A DNA stretch of 64,000 bases from Haloferax marinum (GCF_009674625.1 NZ_WKJQ01000001.1:992001-1056000); one strand, 5' to 3'; shown: positions 35,034 to 44,868, counted from the first letter of the stretch. Notes: a model not told the origin generated them from the letters alone. A program made the numbers and translations.

Positions 35034-35108
35034 ACTAAATATCCTGCGGGTGAAAATCAGTGTTCGAGCCACGGACTACAACAGACCGAGACGGCCCGTT
35101 CGACTGGG

Positions 35109-36278
35109 TTAGATTCCCTGGCCCATCAGGTGACTTCGAAGGATGTCGGCGTTCTTCGTGCCGGATTCCGTGTTGATTGCGACGACCGTCTCGTCTTCGG
35201 CGAACTCGTCTGCGAGTTCCCACGTCGCCGCGAGTGCGACACCGCCGGCGGCCCCGACTTCGACGCCTGCGGTCTGTGCGGCGGTGACTGCCGATTCGAG
35301 GGCGTCGTCGTCGCTGACGGTGACGGCGAGACCGTTCGTCTCTTCGAGTGCCTGTAGTGCGAGTGCCCCGCCAGCAGGGTCCGGAATCTCCAGTTCGCCG
35401 ACGATGGTGTCGGGGTGGTTCCACGCTTCGGTGAAGTCGTTTCCTGCTTCCCACGCAGTCGCAATCGGGGAACAGCCGACAGATTGGGCCGCGACGAGTC
35501 GCGGCACGTCGTCCACGAGGCCGAGTTCAGACAGGTCGCGGAACCCCTTGGAGACGCCGTAGACGAGTTCGCCCGTCGCAACGGGGACGACGACCCAGTC
35601 GGGAACCGACCAGTCGAGTCGCTCGGCTATCTCGTAGGCGATGGTCTTCGCACCGTCGTGTCGGAACGGGTTGTCGAACTCCTGGAGCGTGTACCAGTCG
35701 CTCTTGAGTTTCTCGTGAAGCGCGGAGAGTGCGGCCGGGTAGCGGCCACCGACGACTTTCATCTGCCCGCCGTGGACGTTCACCATCGCTTTGTTGGGGA
35801 ACGGCGTTCGCGACGGGACGAACCCGTACGAGCGCACGTCGACGAGACCGGCGTAGGACGCTGCCGACTGGGCACTGTTGCCGGCAGAGGCGTGGGCGAC
35901 GACTTCTGCGTCTGCTTCGCGTGCCGCCGTGACGGCGAGCGAGAGTCCACGGTCGTGGAACGTGCCAGTCGGGTTTCGCCCCTCGTCTTTGATGCGCAAC
36001 GACCCAACGCCCGCCTCGTCACCGAGTGCCGACGCCTCGACGAGCGGTGTCGCGCCCTCGTTTGCCGTCACCGGATTCGAAAAGGGAAGCAGTTCGCGGT
36101 ATCGCCACATCGTGTCGAAGGGTCGTTCCGCGAGCGTCTCCGCGTCCCACTCGACCGCGTCGAGGTCGTAGGTGGGGTCCAGCGGTGCGTCGGCCTCGCT
36201 GGTGCCGGTTACGTCGGCGTCGTACTCGTCACCAGTCTCCGTACACACCAGCCCCGAGAACGTGTCGGAAGTCTGCAT
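35109..36278 (-). CDS. thrC: Threonine synthase-like protein lacking the PLP lysine
   Basis: 389 residues of type II PLP fold. N-terminal Asp/Glu-rich segment, then NEGATPLVEASALG, the active-site segment RNPTGTFHDRG and the glycine loop VPVATGELVYGVSKGF. In threonine synthases this segment is NPTGSFKDRG and its Lys holds PLP. Here codon 108 is CAC (His). Other PLP contacts such as ASAGNSAQSAASYAG are kept. It may be a catalytically altered or dead paralogue, with a true ThrC elsewhere. Symbol by similarity only. Confidence 0.8.
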   Translation of the reverse strand: MQTSDTFSGLVCTETGDEYDADVTGTSEADAPLDPTYDLDAVEWDAETLAERPFDTMWRYRELLPFSNPVTANEGATPLVEASALGDEAGVGSLRIKDEGRNPTGTFHDRGLSLAVTAAREADAEVVAHASAGNSAQSAASYAGLVDVRSYGFVPSRTPFPNKAMVNVHGGQMKVVGGRYPAALSALHEKLKSDWYTLQEFDNPFRHDGAKTIAYEIAERLDWSVPDWVVVPVATGELVYGVSKGFRDLSELGLVDDVPRLVAAQSVGCSPIATAWEAGNDFTEAWNHPDTIVGELEIPDPAGGALALQALEETNGLAVTVSDDDALESAVTAAQTAGVEVGAAGGVALAATWELADEFAEDETVVAINTESGTKNADILRSHLMGQGI

Positions 36279-36372
36279 AGGCGGCCCTTACAGGGGGAGG
36301 AACTAAGCCCTTCTCGTCGGGCGATGGTCGACACCCGCAGGGGCTATGTGTCACCCGTCCGAGAGACACTGT

Positions 36373-37659
36373 ATGGACGATAGCCACATCGTTGTCGTCG
36401 GTGCGGGTCTGGCGGGACTCGTCGCCGCACGACACCTCGCCGCCGATGGGGCCGACGTGACCGTCATCGAACGACGGGACGACGTCGGCGGACGAGTTCG
36501 TACCGAGAGGAAAGACGGCTTCACGCTCGACCGCGGCTTTCAGGTGTTGTTCACCGGATATCCCGCGGTCCGGCGCGAACTCGACCTCGACGCCCTCGAC
36601 CTCCGGGCTTTCACCCCCGGTGCGACCATCTGTCGGCCGAGTCGCCGGTCGGTCCTCTCTGACCCCCTCCGCGACGTCACCACTCTGTTCGACTCCCTCC
36701 GCAATCCCGAGGTGACGACGACGGACAAAGTTCGCACGTTGGCGCTTCGGCAGGACGTGAGCACACGGAACGAAGCCGAGATATTCGCGTCGCCCGACCA
36801 GAGCATCCGGTCGTACCTCCGCGACTGGGGCTTCTCGGAAGACTTCATCGAGCACTTCGTCGCGCCGTTCTACGGCGGTATCACCCTCGACCGGTCGCTG
36901 TCGTCGTCGAAGCGGGTGTTCGAGTACACGTTCAAGATGCTCTCCGCAGGCAAGACTGCAGTCCCTGCGGCCGGGATGCAGGCGATTCCGGAACAACTCG
37001 CCGACCGCGCCCGCGACGAGGGAGTGACGATTCGTCTCGGCGAACGCGTCGAAGGCCTCCAAAGCGACGAGGGGAGTGCAATCGTCACCACAGGCCGCGA
37101 TTCGCTCGAAGCAGACGCCATCGTCGTCGCGGCCGACCCGAAAGAAGCACGCCGACTGACCGGCGTCGAGTCGATTCCGACCGACGCACACGGCTGTGTC
37201 ACCCAGTACTACACACTCCCAGAAGGGAGCGGCCTCGACGCGGGCAAGCGCATCATGCTCAACGCCGCTAACCCGGACCCCAACACCATCGCACCGCTTT
37301 CGACTGTCGCTCCGGAGTACGCCCCCGCTGGGAAGGAACTCCTGAGCGCGACGTTCCTCGGAGACGCCGCACAGGACGAAACCGAAGACGACCTCTTCGA
37401 GAAGACGCGCAGGGCACTCGAAGCGTGGTATCCCGAACGCTACTTCGAGAGTCTCGAACTAGTCCACACCGACTACATCTCCTTCGCGCAGTTCGCCCAA
37501 CCACCGGGAATCCACGACTCCTTGCCGGGCCACCGCGACCCGCCGGGACGGACGTACCTCGCCGGCGACTACACCGCGTGGTCGTCGATTCAGGGGGCGA
37601 TGCGAAGTGGGCGAGAGGCGGCGAGTGCCGTTCGCGCAGACCTCGCGGATTCGTCCTGA
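36373..37659 (+). CDS. FAD-dependent oxidoreductase (amine oxidase/phytoene desaturase-like)
   Basis: 428 residues. Dinucleotide fold VVVGAGLAGLVAARHLAADG at residues 7-26, then IERRDDVGGRVRTERKDGFT, typical of amine oxidase and carotenoid desaturase families. The C-terminal FAD motif is RTYLAGDYTAWSSIQGAMRSG. It has no membrane segment. The substrate is unknown; carotenoid or other isoprenoid chemistry is one option. Divergent from thrC across 94 bases. Confidence 0.88.
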   Translation: MDDSHIVVVGAGLAGLVAARHLAADGADVTVIERRDDVGGRVRTERKDGFTLDRGFQVLFTGYPAVRRELDLDALDLRAFTPGATICRPSRRSVLSDPLRDVTTLFDSLRNPEVTTTDKVRTLALRQDVSTRNEAEIFASPDQSIRSYLRDWGFSEDFIEHFVAPFYGGITLDRSLSSSKRVFEYTFKMLSAGKTAVPAAGMQAIPEQLADRARDEGVTIRLGERVEGLQSDEGSAIVTTGRDSLEADAIVVAADPKEARRLTGVESIPTDAHGCVTQYYTLPEGSGLDAGKRIMLNAANPDPNTIAPLSTVAPEYAPAGKELLSATFLGDAAQDETEDDLFEKTRRALEAWYPERYFESLELVHTDYISFAQFAQPPGIHDSLPGHRDPPGRTYLAGDYTAWSSIQGAMRSGREAASAVRADLADSS

Positions 37660-37667
37660 GGTTTATA

Positions 37668-38405
37668 TCAGAGGAGGCGACGAAGTTCCCCCAGCGGCGG
37701 GAAGGTGAGCGTCTCGTCGGCGTCGTCGTCGCGGACGAGTGGACGGAAGACGTTCGCGTCGCGCACGAGTGGAGAGTCGAAGTCCGACCCGCGCATTCGG
37801 TTGATTTCGACACCGGCCGCGAGACGGGTAAAAGACGGGAGCATCAAGACGTCGGACCCGCGGTACGCCTCGGGACCGTAGAGCACACACGGCCGCCGAC
37901 GGCCTTCGATAGTGAGCGTGGGATGGTCGTGGCCGACCACGTAGAGGTGACTCTCACTCTCGGGTTCGCGATGGCCGTGTGAGACGAGCGTCCCGTCTGC
38001 GAGTCGGTACTCGTCGTGGACGTCGCCGGACCACACCTCCGCGAGCATCGTGTCGTGGTTGCCGGCGACGAACACCGGGTCGGCACCGGCAGCGACGCAA
38101 CCGTCTGCAATGGTTTCGAGAGCCGAGACGTGCCGCTCTGAGACGCGGTCGAACTGGTGGAGCACGTCGCCCGCGAAGACGACTTCGCGCGGTTCGAACT
38201 CGGCGCAGAGTGCCGACAGTCGGTCGGAGAGGTCGGTCTGTTCCCCGAGTGGGAAGTCGACGGCGGAGGCGTCGGCGCGGCCGATGTGCAGGTCGGAGAG
38301 AACGAGCGCGTCTGCTTCGGGGAGGGAGACGGCCCGGTCACGGACGGCGACGCGAAGCACGCCCGAGAGGAGGGACGACGGAGACAAATCAGCACCGGTG
38401 TCCAC
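37668..38405 (-). CDS. Metallophosphoesterase
   Basis: 245 residues, GTG start. Motifs: LSDLHIG, FAGDVLHQF, VAGNHD, LVSHGH and VVGHDHP are complete and ordered. It resembles phosphoesterases found near DNA ligase or helicase genes in other genomes, but none lies here. Its target is unknown. It is convergent with the FAD enzyme (8-base gap) and divergent from the regulator at 38487. Confidence 0.88.
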   Translation of the reverse strand: MDTGADLSPSSLLSGVLRVAVRDRAVSLPEADALVLSDLHIGRADASAVDFPLGEQTDLSDRLSALCAEFEPREVVFAGDVLHQFDRVSERHVSALETIADGCVAAGADPVFVAGNHDTMLAEVWSGDVHDEYRLADGTLVSHGHREPESESHLYVVGHDHPTLTIEGRRRPCVLYGPEAYRGSDVLMLPSFTRLAAGVEINRMRGSDFDSPLVRDANVFRPLVRDDDADETLTFPPLGELRRLL

Positions 38406-38486
38406 CCTCGACTCTGTGACTCGCGGTCGTCTGTCGAGGCGGTCGGAGCGAGGGCCTTTTTACACGACGGCCCCCTCACACGTACT

Positions 38487-39266
38487 ATGAGCGGCGCACT
38501 CGAGGACAAGCGGACGGCGACCCGTTTTCGCATCCTCGCGGAGATTGCCGACCGACAACCGGCGGTGAGCCAAGGCGAGATAGCCGAGGCAGTCGGCGTG
38601 ACGAGTCAAGCAGTCTCCGAGTACATACGCGAACTCGTCGACGACGAACTGGTCGAAAAGGAAGGGCGCTCGCGGTATCGAGTGACCAAGGAAGGCGTCG
38701 ATTGGCTCTTTCAAGAGGCCCGCGCGCTCCAGCGGTTCGCCGAACACGTCACCGACGACGTGCTCGAAAGCGTCAACGAAGACGCCGCAATCGTCACCGA
38801 CGACGTCTCGGCCGGCGACACGGTGACGCTCTCGCTCCGTGATGGTCTCCTGTACGCCACCCCAGGGAGCGACGGGCCGGCAATCGGCGTCGCCACGACG
38901 GACGCCACGGCCGGTGAAGACGCCAGCGTCACTGGCTTCGAAGGCGTCATCGAGATGGAACCGGGGTCGGTCCGTGTGCTCCAGATTCCGCCCGCACGAC
39001 TCGGTGGCAGTAGTGACGTCGACCTCCCGGCACTGGCCGACGCCTGTGCGGAGGCAGATATCGTCCTCGCGAGCGGTGTCGAAGCAGTCGTCGCCTGTCG
39101 CCGCGCCGACGCGGAACTCGAAACGTGGTTCTCTCCGGGCGAAGTCGCCGCCGACGCCGCCGCTCGCGGGTTGAACGCCGTCGTCGTCGCCAGCACCGAC
39201 GCCGCCGGACGGGTGACCGACGCGCTCCGCGACGCAGGCGTGTTGTTCGAAGTGACCGAGCCGTAG
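38487..39266 (+). CDS. Winged-helix regulator with a C-terminal sensor-like domain
   Basis: 259 residues. Helix-turn-helix at 1-80 (RFRILAEIADRQPAVSQGEI, VTSQAVSEYIRELVDDELVE). The rest is an alpha/beta domain with repeated Rossmann-like pieces (IVTDDVSAGDTVTLSLRDG, ACAEADIVLASGVEAVVACR, AARGLNAVVVASTDAAGRV). The family is known in haloarchaea; ligand and targets are unknown. ATG 38487 is consistent with the HTH position. Confidence 0.8.
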   Translation: MSGALEDKRTATRFRILAEIADRQPAVSQGEIAEAVGVTSQAVSEYIRELVDDELVEKEGRSRYRVTKEGVDWLFQEARALQRFAEHVTDDVLESVNEDAAIVTDDVSAGDTVTLSLRDGLLYATPGSDGPAIGVATTDATAGEDASVTGFEGVIEMEPGSVRVLQIPPARLGGSSDVDLPALADACAEADIVLASGVEAVVACRRADAELETWFSPGEVAADAAARGLNAVVVASTDAAGRVTDALRDAGVLFEVTEP

Positions 39267-39289
39267 CTCGCCATTCTCGAACCGGACTC

Positions 39290-39889
39290 TCACTCGTCGG
39301 CGTGTTCTCGCGCCGTCGTGTACGCCTCACGGAGCCTGTGGAACCGCTCTTGGTCGCCGCCGTGGTCGGGATGGACGTCCTTCACCTGCGACCGATAGGC
39401 GTCGCGGACGGCGTCTGCCGTCGCGTCCGTCGCCAACCCCAATCTGTCGAACGCTTCCGAGACAGGGTCGTCGACGTCGGCCAGTTCGGGTTCGATTTTG
39501 GGAACCTCGAACGGGAGGCGGCGGCCGAGTTGGTTCCCCGGCATCTCGTGTTCACACAGGACGGCGAAGACACTCGTTCGTTCGAGACGGAAGAACGACT
39601 GTGCGTCGAAGGTGATGGCGACGTGTCGCTCGGGGAGGTAGAACGCCACCGTCTCGCCGTGTATCGACCAGTCTTCGACGAATCGCTCACCGATCGTAGA
39701 GAGATAGTCGCGGATTTCGAGACGGCGACGCCCAGCACCGTCTACTCGTGGACCGCGCGAGACCGACGGGTCCGGGAAGATACGGCCACCGACGACGAAC
39801 ACGCCGGCGACGACGACGGAGGCGACTGCGCCGACCACGAGGCCGACCACCAACCACGTGGGGAGCAGAAATACCCACTCCGGAAGCAC
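39290..39889 (-). CDS. Membrane-tethered J-domain protein
   Basis: About 199 residues. One N-terminal helix (about 6-35, FLLPTWLVVGLVVGAVASVV), a mid domain, and a C-terminal J-domain (FDRLGLATDATADAVRDAYR, then HPDHGGDQERFHRLREAYTT) with the HPD motif that stimulates Hsp70. The start is uncertain; GTG 39889 is used since the frame upstream enters tandem repeats. The partner DnaK is not in the window. Confidence 0.75.
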   Translation of the reverse strand: MLPEWVFLLPTWLVVGLVVGAVASVVVAGVFVVGGRIFPDPSVSRGPRVDGAGRRRLEIRDYLSTIGERFVEDWSIHGETVAFYLPERHVAITFDAQSFFRLERTSVFAVLCEHEMPGNQLGRRLPFEVPKIEPELADVDDPVSEAFDRLGLATDATADAVRDAYRSQVKDVHPDHGGDQERFHRLREAYTTAREHADE

Positions 39890-39958
39890 GCTAGAGGGCA
39901 AGTGACGAACGACTAAGAACCCCTCGCTGGTGGCACCCCACCAGGTGAGGGTCAGTAC

Positions 39959-40062
39959 ACTGCGGTGTTGGTGACGCCGCACGCACTGCGGTGTTGGTGA
40001 CGCTGTACACAGTTCGATGTTGGTGACGCCGCACGCACTGCTATGTCGGTGGAGCGCCACGT
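39959..40062. repeat. Four copies of a 26-base tandem repeat
   Basis: Units start at 39959, 39985, 40011 and 40037; the first reads ACTGCGGTGTTGGTGACG plus eight bases. The copies diverge slightly. They lie between the divergent J-domain gene and the gene at 40069. Confidence 0.85.
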
Positions 40063-40068
40063 TCGTGC

Positions 40069-40317
40069 ATGCAACCGATTCGCTTCGAGGAGGCAGACAG
40101 CACAGTGCGAACACAAATCGGTGAAGGGCTAACCCGAATCGCTGTCACCGCCGAGAGATTAGAGACCGGTCGAACAGAGGGGAGATACTTCCTCAGACAC
40201 GACGATGGCTGTGCAGTCTGTGGCGAGGCAGTCGTCGCAGGCGAACCCTTCTACCTCGACCCGGAAACCGGGGAGATACTCTGTGAAATCCACGGGCAAG
40301 AGCGTCGAGAAGATTGA
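40069..40317 (+). CDS. Small haloarchaeal zinc-site protein
   Basis: 82 residues. The C-terminal half has CAVCGE and LCEIHG, a likely C-x2-C ... C-x2-H zinc site, with a beta-hairpin between (PFYLDPETGEI). The N-terminus is polar with a helix. It precedes ppsA but the gap of 117 bases holds a separate promoter. Function unknown. Confidence 0.7.
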   Translation: MQPIRFEEADSTVRTQIGEGLTRIAVTAERLETGRTEGRYFLRHDDGCAVCGEAVVAGEPFYLDPETGEILCEIHGQERRED

Positions 40318-40401
40318 TACGGGTCGATTTCCGAATTACGAAACAATTTCATACTCACGACCGAGTGAGTTTTTATTCACGCATGTCCCGGTCGCAAACT
40401 T

Positions 40402-40409
40402 CTTTATCG
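40402..40409 (+). promoter_or_regulatory. TATA box of ppsA
   Basis: CTTTATCG, 26-33 bases before ATG 40435. A second T-rich element, GTTTTTATTC near 40370, lies 30 bases upstream and may be an activator or second start. Confidence 0.5.
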
Positions 40410-40434
40410 TACCTCGGGACCATACGAACACCAC

Positions 40435-42702
40435 ATGGCTGTAGTCTGGTTGGACGACGTACGGGCCGACGACCTCGACCTGGTCGGCGGTAAAGGCGCG
40501 TCGCTGGGCGAACTCACGGGTGCAGGGCTTCCTGTGCCTCCGGGGTTCGTCGTGACGGCGGGCACGTACCGAGCCTTCATCGAGGATGCGGGAATCGACG
40601 ACGAACTCTTTTCTGCGGTCGAAGTCGACCACGAGGATTCTGCGGCACTGAAAGAGGCACACGAGGCGGCGCACGACCTCATCATGGGTACGCCGATGCC
40701 CGAAGACGTCCGTGAGGAGATACTCGACGCCTACCGGAGTATCGGCGACGGCGACGCCTACGTCGCAGTCCGCTCGTCCGCGACGGCAGAAGACCTCCCC
40801 GACGCCTCGTTCGCAGGACAGCAAGAGACCTTCCTGAACGTGCAGGAAGAAGCGCTCTTGGAGGACGTCAAGGCGTGTTGGGCCTCGCTGTTCTCCGAGC
40901 GCGCTATCTACTACCGCAACCGGAAGGGGTTCCCACACGACAAAGTCGACATCGCGGTCGTCGTCCAACAGATGGTCGACTCCGAGAAGTCGGGCGTGAT
41001 GTTCACGCGCCACCCATCGACGGGTGAGAAAAAGGTCATCATCGAGGCCGCGTGGGGTCTCGGTGAGGCCGTCGTCTCCGGCACCGTCTCGCCCGACAAC
41101 TACGTCGTCAACCGCGAGACGGGCGACGTCGAGACGGCGACTATCGCGGACAAGAAGACGATGTGTATCCGCGACAAAGAGACCGGACAGACCGTCGACC
41201 GAGAGGTTCCGAGCGAGAAGCGACACGAACGAGTCCTCACCAACGACGAGATTGCTCGACTCCTCGAACTCGGTGAACTGGTCGAAGACCACTACGAAAC
41301 ACCGCAAGACGTGGAGTGGGCCGTCTACGACGGCGAGGTGTACATGCTCCAGTCGCGCCCGATTACGACCATCTCCGAAGGCGGCGAGAACGACGCCGCG
41401 AGCGACGACGGGAAGTCGAAGAACGCCGGCGACGACGTCATCATGCGTGGTCTCGGTGCGAGTCCAGGAATCGCCTCGGGTCGCGCCCGCATCGTGACGA
41501 AACTCGACCACCTCGACCAGGTCGCCGAAGGCGACATCATCGTCACCGAGATGACGATGCCGGACATGGTGCCCGCGATGAAGCGCGCCGCCGGTATCGT
41601 CACCGACGAGGGTGGAATGACCTCTCACGCGGCTATCGTCTCGCGCGAACTCGGCGTTCCGGCAGTCGTCGGCACGGGCGACGCCACCTCGACGCTCACC
41701 GACGGTGACATCGTCACCATCGACGGCGACAAAGGGACCATCCGCGAGGGCGAGATGCCCGAAGAAGAACAGCGCCAACCCGTCGAGGAAGCACGACCCA
41801 AGACGCCCGTCAAACCGATGACGGCGACGGAGGTCAAAGTCAACGTCTCCATCCCCGAGGCGGCCGAACGCGCCGCGGCGACGGGTGCAGACGGTGTCGG
41901 ATTGCTCCGAATCGAGCACATGGTGCTGACGCTCGGCAAGACGCCCGAACGCTACATCGAACAGAACGGCGAGCGCGCCTACGTCGACGAAATCGTCACC
42001 GGTGTCCGCGAGGTTGCAGAAGAGTTCTACCCGCGTCCAGTCCGCGTTCGCACCCTCGACGCGCCGACCGACGAGTTCCGCCAACTCGAAGGCGGCGAGA
42101 ACGAACCACGCGAGCACAACCCGATGCTCGGCTACCGCGGCATCCGACGTGGCCTCGACAATCCGAACATCTTCCGCCTCGAACTGCAGGCGTTCCGCCG
42201 GCTCTTCGACATGGGGTACGACAACATCGAAGTCATGTTGCCCCTCGTCAACGACGCCGAAGACGTCCTCCGGGCCAAAGAGCACATGATAGAGGCCGGA
42301 ATCGACCCCGACAAGCGCGAGTGGGGCGTCATGATAGAGACGCCTGCGGCCGCGCTCTGCATCCGCGACCTCGCAGACGCGGGTATCGACTTCGCCTCCT
42401 TCGGGACGAACGACCTGACGCAGTACACGCTCGCGGTGGACCGCAACAACGAGCACGTCGCCAACATCTACGACGAACTCCACCCGGCCGTGTTGAAACT
42501 CATCGGTGACACCATCGAAGCGTGCCGCGAAGTCGGCGTGAAGACGAGCATCTGTGGACAGGCCGGTTCCAAACCGAAGATGGTCCAGTTCCTCGTCGAC
42601 AAAGGAGTCAGTTCCATCTCGGCCAACATCGACGCCGTCCGCGACGTCCAACACGAAGTCAAGCGGGTCGAACAGCGACTCCTGCTCGATTCGGTTCGCT
42701 GA
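40435..42702 (+). CDS. ppsA: Phosphoenolpyruvate synthase (pyruvate, water dikinase)
   Basis: Makes PEP from pyruvate and ATP for gluconeogenesis. 755 residues. N-terminal ATP-grasp domain (LVGGKGASLGELTGAGLPVP; VRSSATAEDLPDASFAGQQE), swivel domain with catalytic His398 in GGMTSHAAIVSREL, and C-terminal PEP/pyruvate TIM barrel (FASFGTNDLTQYTLAVDRN; TSICGQAGSKP with the conserved Cys). A leaderless start fits the TATA box. Pyruvate kinase is 9 kb away on the same strand. Confidence 0.96.
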   Translation: MAVVWLDDVRADDLDLVGGKGASLGELTGAGLPVPPGFVVTAGTYRAFIEDAGIDDELFSAVEVDHEDSAALKEAHEAAHDLIMGTPMPEDVREEILDAYRSIGDGDAYVAVRSSATAEDLPDASFAGQQETFLNVQEEALLEDVKACWASLFSERAIYYRNRKGFPHDKVDIAVVVQQMVDSEKSGVMFTRHPSTGEKKVIIEAAWGLGEAVVSGTVSPDNYVVNRETGDVETATIADKKTMCIRDKETGQTVDREVPSEKRHERVLTNDEIARLLELGELVEDHYETPQDVEWAVYDGEVYMLQSRPITTISEGGENDAASDDGKSKNAGDDVIMRGLGASPGIASGRARIVTKLDHLDQVAEGDIIVTEMTMPDMVPAMKRAAGIVTDEGGMTSHAAIVSRELGVPAVVGTGDATSTLTDGDIVTIDGDKGTIREGEMPEEEQRQPVEEARPKTPVKPMTATEVKVNVSIPEAAERAAATGADGVGLLRIEHMVLTLGKTPERYIEQNGERAYVDEIVTGVREVAEEFYPRPVRVRTLDAPTDEFRQLEGGENEPREHNPMLGYRGIRRGLDNPNIFRLELQAFRRLFDMGYDNIEVMLPLVNDAEDVLRAKEHMIEAGIDPDKREWGVMIETPAAALCIRDLADAGIDFASFGTNDLTQYTLAVDRNNEHVANIYDELHPAVLKLIGDTIEACREVGVKTSICGQAGSKPKMVQFLVDKGVSSISANIDAVRDVQHEVKRVEQRLLLDSVR

Positions 42703-42825
42703 CGCGCCGGTAGCCAGGCACACGAATCTCTCGATTTTTTCGGTTTCGGCCCAGTGTAGCCACACATCCACCTGTCTTTTTCTCCGCAGACATCGTCTCT
42801 CTAGGTTGAGAGGTTCCGAACTACC

Positions 42826-43569
42826 ATGTCCACCGCTGTCGATTCCCCCTCCACCAGTCAGTCGAACGTAACCGACCGCCTTCGCGCCGTCATCGTCGCT
42901 GTCGCCGTCGTCGCCGCCGCCATCATCCTCGGTGTCGTCCTCACGTTCGCGCTGTTCGTCCCGCTCCTCGTCGGAAACATCGCTATCGACCCGACAGGGT
43001 CGACGTTCCTCATCCTCGCGCTGATACCGTCACAACTCGCCTTCGCACTCGTCGGCATCCTCGTCTCGATCGCCCTCCTCGGCGGTGTCTCGGTGAGTCT
43101 CCCGACGCGGACAGACCTCAGGTGGGTGGCTCTCGGCCTCGTCGGCAGTTTCGCCGCCGTCGCACTGCTCGTCGCCGCATCGACGTTCGTCGACCTCAGT
43201 CCGGTTCAGTCGGTCGTCGGCGAGGCCGCAGGTGTCGACCCGACGATTCTCGTCGCACTCGCGCTCCTCTCTATCTTCGTCATCGCTCCCGCCGAAGAGT
43301 TGCTCTTCCGAGGTGCCGTTCAGGGGCGCTTACGCGAGACGTTCGGCCCACTCGGGGCGATCGTCCTCGCCAGCGCGATCTTCGCGTCGCTCCACGCGTT
43401 CAACTTCATCGGCGGCGGTATCGTGATTCTCGTCCCGCTTTCGGCCCTGTTTCTCGTCGGGTCGGTCTTCGGCTACGTCTACGAGCGAACGGAGAACCTC
43501 GCCGTCCCCATCGCGGTCCACGGACTCTACAACGCGACGCTGTTTCTCTCGTCGTTCGTCCTCGGGTGA
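42826..43569 (+). CDS. CPBP family intramembrane protease
   Basis: 247 residues, seven to eight helices. Motif 1 EELLFRG (about residue 161), motif 2 SLHAFNF, and motif 3 AVHGLYNATLF are complete, so it should be an active Rce1-like metal or glutamate protease. Substrates in haloarchaea are unknown. ATG 42826 begins MSTAVDSPSTS. Confidence 0.88.
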   Translation: MSTAVDSPSTSQSNVTDRLRAVIVAVAVVAAAIILGVVLTFALFVPLLVGNIAIDPTGSTFLILALIPSQLAFALVGILVSIALLGGVSVSLPTRTDLRWVALGLVGSFAAVALLVAASTFVDLSPVQSVVGEAAGVDPTILVALALLSIFVIAPAEELLFRGAVQGRLRETFGPLGAIVLASAIFASLHAFNFIGGGIVILVPLSALFLVGSVFGYVYERTENLAVPIAVHGLYNATLFLSSFVLG

Positions 43570-43655
43570 CGTCGGTCGTCTTCGAGTGAGACAGTTTTCG
43601 CAGGCGTCGGCCGGCCCCAGTGTCGCAGGACGACTCCCCGCACTGGAGCGGAACC

Positions 43656-43663
43656 GATATACT
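43656..43663 (+). promoter_or_regulatory. TATA box of the decarboxylase
   Basis: GATATACT, 23-30 bases before ATG 43686. It shows that the in-frame GTG at 43620 lies upstream of the promoter and is not the start. Confidence 0.55.
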
Positions 43664-43685
43664 GAGCCTGCGGTTACAGAGGGGC

Positions 43686-44759
43686 ATGCAGCGCGCGGCA
43701 CCGCAAGAGTTCGACCGCGTCCTCTCTTCGATGTGTACCCAACCGCACCCTGCCGCCCGCGAGGCCGCAGCGCGGTTCTTGGCGACGAATCCGGGCGACC
43801 CCGCGACCTATCAGGCGGTCGCAGCACTCGAAGACGACGCACTCGCGTCTCTGGGCGAGATTACTGGACTGTCTTCTCCCTATGGATACATCGCCAGCGG
43901 TGGAACCGAGGCCAACATTCAGGCGATTCGTGCCGCGCGCAACCACGCCCGTGACGACGACCCGAACGTCGTCGCCCCCGAGAGCGTCCACTTCAGTTTT
44001 CAGAAAGCCGCCGACGTGCTCGGTGTCGAGTTACGGACCGTCCCCGTCGACGCCGACTATCGGGCGAACGTCGACGCCGTCTCCGAGGCCGTCGACGACC
44101 ACACCATCCTCGTCGCCGGTGTCGCTGGAACCACCGAGTTCGGCCGCGTCGACCCGATTCCAGAACTGACGACCATCGCCCACGACGTTGGGGCCACGAT
44201 GCACGTCGACGCTGCGTGGGGTGGGTTCGTCCTCCCCTTCACCGACCACGAGTGGTCGTTCGCCCACGCGCCCATCGACTCGATGACCATCGACCCGCAC
44301 AAGTTCGGACAGGCAGTCGTTCCCGCCGGCGGCCTCCTCTTTCGCGAGAGAGAACTCTTGGACGCGCTCGCCGTCGATACGCCGTACCTCGAATCCACGT
44401 CGCAGGCGACGCTCACCGGGACGCGAAGTGGAGCGGGCGTCGCCTCTGCGGCCGCCGCGATGCGCGAACTGTGGCCCGATGGCTACCGCGAGGTGTACGA
44501 ACGACAGCAAGCGAACGCCGAGTGGTTGTACGACGAACTCGTCGCCCGTGGCTACGACGGCGTCGAACCCGAACTCCCACTCGTCGCCGCCCCCATCCCG
44601 GACGCGGAGTTCGAATCACTCCGTGACCTCGGGTGGCGTATCTCTCGCACCGCGAGCGACGAACTCCGTGTCGTCTGCATGCCACACGTCTCCCGAGAGT
44701 CGCTTCGAGCGTTCCTCGCGGACCTCGACGACGTCGGCAGCGGTCCGGCACGGAACTAA
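43686..44759 (+). CDS. mfnA: MfnA-type PLP decarboxylase
   Basis: 357 residues. PLP lysine in TIDPHKFGQ, Asp in [26 protein letters not shown]. In archaea this family makes beta-alanine from aspartate (for CoA) or tyramine from tyrosine. Haloarchaea lack methanofuran, so the aspartate reaction for CoA is the likelier role; this is inference. ATG 43686 is chosen from the TATA box. Confidence 0.9.
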   Translation: MQRAAPQEFDRVLSSMCTQPHPAAREAAARFLATNPGDPATYQAVAALEDDALASLGEITGLSSPYGYIASGGTEANIQAIRAARNHARDDDPNVVAPESVHFSFQKAADVLGVELRTVPVDADYRANVDAVSEAVDDHTILVAGVAGTTEFGRVDPIPELTTIAHDVGATMHVDAAWGGFVLPFTDHEWSFAHAPIDSMTIDPHKFGQAVVPAGGLLFRERELLDALAVDTPYLESTSQATLTGTRSGAGVASAAAAMRELWPDGYREVYERQQANAEWLYDELVARGYDGVEPELPLVAAPIPDAEFESLRDLGWRISRTASDELRVVCMPHVSRESLRAFLADLDDVGSGPARN

Positions 44760-44868
44760 GTCGCCGAGCCGAACTATTCGTTCACCGTGACCCTCACCGA
44801 GAGAAGACAGTTCTGCGCGCCAAGGGGTCTCTACCGAAACCTGAAGGCTTACATTTGATTGGTTGCGA

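Noticed and set aside
40336-42771. 811-residue minus-strand open frame
   Set aside because: Opposite strand of ppsA; high-GC codon use creates long mirror frames. PpsA motifs are complete on the plus strand.
43620-43685. 22-residue extension of the decarboxylase from GTG 43620
   Set aside because: The TATA-like box at 43656-43663 lies inside the extension, and the start at 43686 gives the usual family N-terminus.
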